Source of the DNA: an uncultured Oscillospiraceae bacterium
GTDB lineage: Bacteria; Bacillota; Clostridia; Oscillospirales; Acutalibacteraceae
Direction of reading: 5' to 3'
Assembly: GCA_905192745.1 (NCBI GenBank)
Contig: CAJJLZ010000008.1
Span: forward strand, 30,946 to 94,945
DNA: 64,000 bases
Within the stretch, counting starts at the first letter, position 1; the number at the start of each line of letters is the position of its first letter. The notes below the pieces were generated by a model. That model searched no databases, was not told the DNA's origin, and saw only the letters and a program-made list of their open reading frames with translations. Shown here one piece after another: positions 58,842-64,000 of this stretch. The position numbers and the translations under genes are program-made.

Positions 58842-60902
58842 TTATTTCGCCCGGCCGAACTGCTTTTCCAGCTCCCGGCGGGTCAGCTCGAAGCAGACGG
58901 GGCGGCCGTGGGGGCAGGTTCGCACGTCGTCCGAAAGAAGGATCCGCTCCGCCACCGCCTGCATCTCCTGCGGGGAGGTGAAATCGCCCGCCTTCACGGC
59001 GGCGCGGCAGGCGGAAGAATGATAAATCCAGTCCAGCTTGTCGGTGGTGATCTCCCGCCGGCCGGATGCCAGTCCGCCCGCGATCTCCTGCACCAGCGAG
59101 GCCGCGTCGTCCCCGGTCAGCAGCATCGGGACCGCCCGTACCAGCACGGTATGGCCGCCGAAATCCTCGATTTCGAAGCCCGCGCGGGCAAGCGTTTCCA
59201 GCTCGGGAAGCAGAGCGGCGTATTCCTCCCGGGACAGGGAGACCGACACCGGCTCCAGCAGGAGCTGGGCGTCCGCCCGCTCGGCCGCTTTCAATCGGTC
59301 GTATAAAATCCGCTCATGAGCGGCGTGTTTGTCGATGAAGTAAAGCGCGTCCCCCCGCTGGGCGATAATGTAGGTGGCAAACGCCTCCCCCAGACAGAAA
59401 ACCGCCGGGCCGTCAGCCAAAACCGGAGCGCTCTCCGGCGTATTCCCCGACGCGGCCGGTTCCGTCTCTTCCACCGGCGGAACGGCCGGCGCGGAGAGCA
59501 TGGCGGGCGGCGTTTCATCCTCGGTGCGGAAAATATCCGGCACCGTCAGCGGCCGCCCGTAGGTGGAGCTCCCCCCATCTCTGAGGACGGCCGGGTTTGA
59601 CCGCGGCACGTTAACTCCTTCCGGCGTCGGCGGACAGGCGGCGGAACGGCGGACAATGCCGACAGACGGGGAAGCTTCCTCCGGCTCTTCCGCCGGTTTC
59701 TGCCGGGCGATCTGTTCCAGCGCGGCGCGGGCCGTGGGAACGCCGGCGGTGCGAGGCTCGTCCTCCGCAAAGGAGAACAGCCGGGTCTGCTCCGGCGGGG
59801 CGGACGGCTTGTCCGACGAACCGGCGCGAACGTTCGGGACGGCGCTTTTTTCCGTTTTCCCCGGTTCCGTAATCGGCGGGGTCTTGACCGGCAGGGTCAT
59901 CGACACGGCCGGCGAGGCCGCGTGCAGGGCGGATTTCACCCCGTGATACACCGCGTCGAACAGCGGGCGTTCGTTAACGAACCGCACCTCGATCTTGGCG
60001 GGGTGAACGTTCACGTCCACCGTCTCCGGCGGCAGGTCGATATGCAGCACGCAGGAGGGGAACTTACCCACCATGATGGAGCCCTTGTACGCCTCCTCCA
60101 GCGCCGCCATCGCGGTGCGGGTCTTGACGTACCGGCCGTTGATAAAGAAATGCTGCATGGTGCGGTTGGCCCGCCCGCAGGTGGGCTTGCAGACGTATCC
60201 ATGCACATGGACGCCGCCGAGAGTATAATCCAGCGGCAGCATCCCGCCGGCGAAATCCCGCCCGAAAACGGTATAAATACAACTGAGCAGCTTCCCGTCG
60301 CCGGGGGTGAGCAGCTCCTCCTTCCCGTCCCGCAGAAAACGGAAGGAAACCTCCGGATGGGAGAGCGCAACCCGATCCACCACCCCGGCCACCGAATTCG
60401 ACTCGCTGACGTCCTTTTTGAGAAATTTCATCCGCGCGGGGACATTATAGAACAGATCCCGCACGATGATTGTCGTACCCTGGGGACGGCCCGCATCCTC
60501 GCAGAGGATTTCCTCCCCGCCCTCGATGACATAGCGGGTTCCGGCGATCTCGTCCGCCGTCCGGGTGAGCAGTTCCACCTTCGCCACCGCCGAGACGGAG
60601 GCCAGCGCCTCCCCGCGGAAACCGAGGGTGCCGATCGCGTCCAGATCGTCCTGCGTGCGGACCTTGCTGGTCGCATGGCGGAGAAAAGCCGTGGCCACGT
60701 CCTCACGGGCGATGCCGGAACCGTTATCGGTGATCTGGATGGAGCGCACCCCGCCGTTCTGAATCTCCACCGTTACGGAGGACGCTCCCGCGTCAATCGC
60801 GTTTTCCATCAATTCCTTCACTACGGAAGAGGGGCGTTCCACCACCTCGCCCGCGGCAATCAGCTCGGCCGTGTGTTTATCCAGCACATGAATCTTCGGC
60901 AT
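58842..60902 (-). CDS. mutL: MutL, DNA mismatch repair protein
   Basis: 686 residues. N-terminal GHKL ATPase: ELMENAIDAGASSV, ITDNGSGIAREDV, TLGFRGEALASVSAVAKVE and GTTIIVRDLFYNVPARMKFL. A long proline- and alanine-rich linker (about 340-495) leads to the C-terminal dimerisation domain with the late DKHAAHERILYDRL and TCPHGRPVCFELTRRELEK, including the CPHGRP-type zinc-site motif of the endonuclease class. MutL links MutS to strand incision. AGGAGG precedes ATG 60902. Confidence 0.96.
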   Translation of the reverse strand: MPKIHVLDKHTAELIAAGEVVERPSSVVKELMENAIDAGASSVTVEIQNGGVRSIQITDNGSGIAREDVATAFLRHATSKVRTQDDLDAIGTLGFRGEALASVSAVAKVELLTRTADEIAGTRYVIEGGEEILCEDAGRPQGTTIIVRDLFYNVPARMKFLKKDVSESNSVAGVVDRVALSHPEVSFRFLRDGKEELLTPGDGKLLSCIYTVFGRDFAGGMLPLDYTLGGVHVHGYVCKPTCGRANRTMQHFFINGRYVKTRTAMAALEEAYKGSIMVGKFPSCVLHIDLPPETVDVNVHPAKIEVRFVNERPLFDAVYHGVKSALHAASPAVSMTLPVKTPPITEPGKTEKSAVPNVRAGSSDKPSAPPEQTRLFSFAEDEPRTAGVPTARAALEQIARQKPAEEPEEASPSVGIVRRSAACPPTPEGVNVPRSNPAVLRDGGSSTYGRPLTVPDIFRTEDETPPAMLSAPAVPPVEETEPAASGNTPESAPVLADGPAVFCLGEAFATYIIAQRGDALYFIDKHAAHERILYDRLKAAERADAQLLLEPVSVSLSREEYAALLPELETLARAGFEIEDFGGHTVLVRAVPMLLTGDDAASLVQEIAGGLASGRREITTDKLDWIYHSSACRAAVKAGDFTSPQEMQAVAERILLSDDVRTCPHGRPVCFELTRRELEKQFGRAK

Positions 60903-60946
60903 AGCGCGCCTCCTTTCAGCGAAGCCGTCCGGTGATACGGCGGGGG

Positions 60947-61132
60947 TCAGAACGGAATCTCGTCCGGCTCGTCCTCTTCCTCCGGCTCGTCGTCCCGTTT
61001 TCCGTTATAATAGTGATTGATGACATTGCCGGAATTGCCAATGCCGTTTTTCATCGGCGAGGCCAGCAGTCCCAGCGCCAGCCCGGCGAAAAACGCCAGC
61101 AGAGCCGTCAGCACCGTTGTCGATTTTTTCAC
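60947..61132 (-). CDS. Small single-pass membrane protein between mutS and mutL
   Basis: About 61 residues starting with GTG at 61132 after GGGGAAG. One membrane helix (VLTALLAFFAGLALGLLASP), then a polar stretch NGIGNSGNVINHYYNGKR and a strongly acidic tail (DDEPEEEDEPDEIPF). No known family. Codon use and operon position suggest that it is real and co-transcribed with the mismatch-repair genes, without evidence that it shares their job. Confidence 0.6.
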   Translation of the reverse strand: MKKSTTVLTALLAFFAGLALGLLASPMKNGIGNSGNVINHYYNGKRDDEPEEEDEPDEIPF

Positions 61133-61193
61133 AGAAATCTTCCCCTTTCCGTCTATAAAGCCGCGTTCATTCCCAACCCGGAATTTTGTCCTG

Positions 61194-63812
61194 TCAATAG
61201 GCATTGGCCAGCTTGGTCAGCTCGTACAGGGTCTGCAGGGCCTCGATTGGGGTGAGGGTGTTCACATCCAGCTCCTTCAGCCGCTGAACTACCTCGCTGT
61301 CCCCCGCCGGGAGGAGGGAAAGCTGTCCGTCCTCGCCTTCAAACCGTTCCTCCGCCGGAGCGGACCGGCCGCCGGTCTCGATCTCCCCGCTCTCGATTCC
61401 CTTCAGGACCTCTTTGGCACGGGAAACCACCCCGTCCGGGATACCGGCGAGCTTCGCCACCTCGATACCGTAGCTGTCGTCCGCCGGGCCGCGGACGATC
61501 CGGCGCAGGAAGGTGATGTCGTCCCCCCGCTTTTTGACGGCGATATTGTAATTTTTCACGCAGTCCAGCTCGTTCTCAATCGAGGTCAGCTCATGATAAT
61601 GGGTGGCGAAAAGGGCCTTGGCCCCCACTTTTTTCACTACATACTCCAGCACCGCGCGGGCGATGCTCATCCCGTCGAAGGTGGAGGTTCCCCGCCCGAT
61701 CTCGTCGAACACGATCAGGCTTTTCGCCGTCGCGTTTTTGAGAATGGCGGCGACCTCGCTCATCTCCACCATGAAGGTGGACTGGCCGGAGGCCAGATCG
61801 TCCGACGCGCCCACCCGGGTGAAGATGCTGTCCACAATACCGACCGTGGCGCTTTCCGCCGGGACAAAGGAGCCGATCTGCGCCATCAGCACGATCAGGG
61901 CGGTCTGCCGCATGAAGGTGGATTTACCGGCCATATTCGGGCCGGTAATGAGTGCCACCCGGTTCTCATGGGAATCGAGAAGCGTATCGTTCGGCACGAA
62001 AGGCGCGTCCTGAATCGCCTCCACCACCGGATGGCGGCCGTTTTTGATGACGATTTCCCCCTTCATATCGATGAGGGGCCGGCTGTATTTATTCCGCTGA
62101 GCGGTTTCGGCAAAGGAGCAGAGCACATCCAGCCGGGCGACCGCCTGGGCCGTCGTCTGGATACGGTGGAGCTCCCCGGCCACCTTCAGCCGCACCTCGT
62201 TGAAAAGCTGGTATTCCAGCGCGGCCACCCGGTCCTTGGCGCCGAGGATGCGCGCCTCCAGTTCTTTCAGCTCCTGTGTGATGTACCGCTCGGCGTTGGC
62301 GAGGGTCTGCTTGCGGATGTAGGTGTCCGGCACCTCGCCGGTGTACGCCTTCGACACCTCTATGTAATACCCGAACACCCGGTTATAGCCGACCTTCACG
62401 CCCTTGATGCCGGTGCGCTCCTTTTCCTGCGCCTCAATCCGGGCGATTACGCCCTTGCCGTCCGACATTTCGAAGCGGAGTTCGTCCACCTCGGCGTTAT
62501 AGCCCTCCCGGATGATGCCGCCTTCCCGCACCGAGAAGGGCGGATCGTCCACAACGGCGCTTTCGATCAGTTCATAAATATCGGTCAGCGGATCGATGCC
62601 ATCCCGCGTTTCGGTGAGCAGGGCGGCTTTCACCTCCGCCATCCGTTCCCGAATGGGATTCATACGCTGGATGGTCTGGGAGAGGGAGCGAAGCTCCCGT
62701 CCGTTGGCGCTGCCGTAGACCACCCGGGTCATGATCCGTTCCAGATCGTAAATATCCTTTAAATAGTCAATCAGATCCCCCCGCAGCATCGGATCGTTCA
62801 CCAGCTCATCCACCGCGTTGTGCCGGCGGATGATCTGGGCGGGATTAATCAGCGGCTGCTCAATCCAGTTCCGGATCAGCCGCTTGCCCATCGCGGTTTT
62901 GGTGTGATCCAACACCCAGAGCAGGGTACCCCGCTTCTCCTTATTCCGCAGGGTCTCGGTCAGCTCAAGGTTTCGCCGGGCGGTCAGATCCAGCTGCATG
63001 AACTGCACGTCGGAATAAATGTCCAGATTGTTGATCCGCTCCAGCCCGTTCATCTGGGTGGTATAGAGATAATGCAGCGTTCCCCCCAGCGCCCGGATGG
63101 CGGAGAACTGATCGCTCATCCCCAGCGCTTCGAGCGATTCCTTTCCAAAATGAGAGAGAATGCGTTCCACCGCGCCGTTGTAATCGAAGCCCTCCGGCGC
63201 GCCGAGCTGAGCCTTCACCCCCAGCCGGTCATGCAGAAAAGCGGCCACGTTCTCGTCCCGCAGAGCCGCGTCGTTCACCAGCACCTCGCTCGGGGAAAAA
63301 CGGCCGAGCTCGTTGGTCACCCGCAGGGCAATATCCTGCCCCGTGATATGAATCAGATGAATTTCTCCGGTAGAACAGTCGGTAAAGCAGATGCCCGCAT
63401 CCGCCGCGCCGTCGCTCAGGAACACCACGGCGAGGTAATTGTTCTTTCCCTCGTCCAGCATACTGCCCTCGATCACGGTGCCGGGGGTGATAACCCGGAT
63501 CACATCCCGCTTCACCAGTCCCTGAGCGAGGGCGGGGTCCTCCGTCTGCTCACAGATGGCGACCTTGTAGCCCTTGGCGACCAACCGGGCGATATATCCC
63601 TCGCAGGAATGGAAGGGAACGCCGCACATCGGCGCCCGCTCCTCCTGTCCGCAGTCCCGGCCGGTGAGGGTCAGCTCCAGCTCCTGCGACGCGAGCTTCG
63701 CGTCGTCGTAGAACATCTCATAAAAATCGCCGAGGCGGAAGAAGAGGATGCAATCCTCATGCTGAGCCTTGATTTCAAAATACTGTTTCATCATCGGCGT
63801 GAGTTCCGCCAT
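61194..63812 (-). CDS. mutS: MutS, DNA mismatch recognition protein
   Basis: 872 residues. Mismatch-binding N-terminus with the Phe-X-Glu motif in LFFRLGDFYEMFYDDAKLA, connector, lever and clamp domains, and the C-terminal ATPase with Walker A ITGPNMAGKSTFMRQTALIV (about residue 620), Walker B SLIVFDEIGRGTSTFDGM and ATHYHELTSIE. It recognises replication errors. Its leader contains at least two two-hairpin repeat units. AAAGGAAG precedes ATG 63812. Confidence 0.97.
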   Translation of the reverse strand: MAELTPMMKQYFEIKAQHEDCILFFRLGDFYEMFYDDAKLASQELELTLTGRDCGQEERAPMCGVPFHSCEGYIARLVAKGYKVAICEQTEDPALAQGLVKRDVIRVITPGTVIEGSMLDEGKNNYLAVVFLSDGAADAGICFTDCSTGEIHLIHITGQDIALRVTNELGRFSPSEVLVNDAALRDENVAAFLHDRLGVKAQLGAPEGFDYNGAVERILSHFGKESLEALGMSDQFSAIRALGGTLHYLYTTQMNGLERINNLDIYSDVQFMQLDLTARRNLELTETLRNKEKRGTLLWVLDHTKTAMGKRLIRNWIEQPLINPAQIIRRHNAVDELVNDPMLRGDLIDYLKDIYDLERIMTRVVYGSANGRELRSLSQTIQRMNPIRERMAEVKAALLTETRDGIDPLTDIYELIESAVVDDPPFSVREGGIIREGYNAEVDELRFEMSDGKGVIARIEAQEKERTGIKGVKVGYNRVFGYYIEVSKAYTGEVPDTYIRKQTLANAERYITQELKELEARILGAKDRVAALEYQLFNEVRLKVAGELHRIQTTAQAVARLDVLCSFAETAQRNKYSRPLIDMKGEIVIKNGRHPVVEAIQDAPFVPNDTLLDSHENRVALITGPNMAGKSTFMRQTALIVLMAQIGSFVPAESATVGIVDSIFTRVGASDDLASGQSTFMVEMSEVAAILKNATAKSLIVFDEIGRGTSTFDGMSIARAVLEYVVKKVGAKALFATHYHELTSIENELDCVKNYNIAVKKRGDDITFLRRIVRGPADDSYGIEVAKLAGIPDGVVSRAKEVLKGIESGEIETGGRSAPAEERFEGEDGQLSLLPAGDSEVVQRLKELDVNTLTPIEALQTLYELTKLANAY

Positions 63813-63832
63813 GGCGATCTTCCTTTCCCGTC

Positions 63833-63911
63833 GCGCCGCCTTAACAAGTGCTTTATCAGCGTTTGCCGGCGGCGCGATTGAAAATGCCTTCCGGCATTTT
63901 CCTGACCTTGC
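63833..63911 (-). repeat. Two-hairpin intergenic repeat, unit M1, in the mutS leader
   Basis: Oriented towards mutS. Hairpin 1 GAAAATGCC/GGCATTTTC (63880-63888 with 63893-63901, loop 4), then core arms 63833-63840 and 63868-63875 with perfect 8-bp pairing around exactly 27 bases. Core ends 11 bases before the mutS ribosome site. No -10-like motif at the head. Confidence 0.85.
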
Positions 63912-63921
63912 TTCTCTTCGT

Positions 63922-64000
63922 CGGCCGCCTTAACAAGTGCTTTACCAGCGTTTGCCGGCGGCGCGATTGAAAATGCCTTCCGGCATTTTCCTGACCTTGC
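63922..64000 (-). repeat. Two-hairpin intergenic repeat, unit M2, at the window edge
   Basis: Second tandem unit, 89 bases from M1. Core arms 63922-63929 and 63957-63964 around 27 bases (one base different from M1; one arm partly mutated), hairpin 1 at 63969-63990. The array may continue beyond the window. Confidence 0.8.

Overview
The window is 64 kb of chromosome from a Gram-positive, endospore-forming Firmicute of fairly high GC content. Three regulatory sporulation loci are present: spoIIGA-sigE-sigG, spoIIAA-spoIIAB-sigF and spoIIR. With spoVAF, secG, sepF/ylmH/divIVA, a clostridial agr-type quorum-sensing locus and a V/A-type ATPase operon, they point to an anaerobic clostridial lineage, most likely Oscillospirales/Ruminococcaceae. 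The family-level placement is inference; no rRNA or tRNA gene was seen to anchor it. Genes are dense, and most long antisense reading frames are shadows caused by high GC.

Layout. 1-2.6 kb (minus): agr-like operon with two membrane proteins, AgrB, a 42-residue AgrD pre-peptide and the start of a membrane sensor cut by the window edge. 2.7-5.4 kb: an ammonium transporter fused to a P-II domain, preceded by a long structured leader with an immediate terminator, and a response regulator that has lost half its receiver. 5.5-12.6 kb: spoVAF, a DUF4190 protein, spoIIGA, sigE, an antisense FAD oxidoreductase, then sigG with its own sigma-F-like promoter. 12.7-19.2 kb: an FtsX-type ABC exporter and an LTA-synthase-like enzyme. 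19.3-25.4 kb: mreB, dedA, a marR-ftsH-GT8 operon and a proline-rich probable spore-surface protein. 25.4-29.6 kb: a FUSC-HAD fusion, a triple repeat, a MmcQ/YjbR protein and folC. 29.7-35.5 kb: spoIIA operon, rnr, secG, a lower-GC XRE/SLOG gene pair and spoIIR. 35.6-41.2 kb: ispE, a coupled Lrp-aminotransferase pair, a PHP phosphatase and an ACT/PFL pair. 41.2-50.8 kb: nine-gene V/A-type ATPase operon (G-C-I-K-F-E-A-B-D). 50.9-64 kb (minus): mutS, a small membrane protein, mutL, miaA, a HlyD-like protein, yggS, sepF, ylmH, divIVA, lspA, rluD and a Cof-type HAD phosphatase.

How the genes fit together. The sporulation genes cover the early compartment-specific cascade: SpoIIAA/SpoIIAB control sigma-F in the forespore, sigma-F should switch on spoIIR and sigG, and SpoIIR signals SpoIIGA to activate sigma-E in the mother cell. 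Sequences resembling sigma-F promoters lie in front of both sigG and spoIIR with the same 14-base spacer, which fits this logic.

The most unusual structure is a dispersed intergenic repeat found eight times at four places (26.9, 39.2, 45.4 and 63.8 kb). Its core is a short GC-rich inverted repeat that encloses exactly 27 bases in every copy, although those bases have diverged. Most copies have a second hairpin beside the core, and several units carry an extended -10 promoter motif. Three of the four loci lie directly in front of a ribosome binding site. It looks like a structured mobile or regulatory RNA element.
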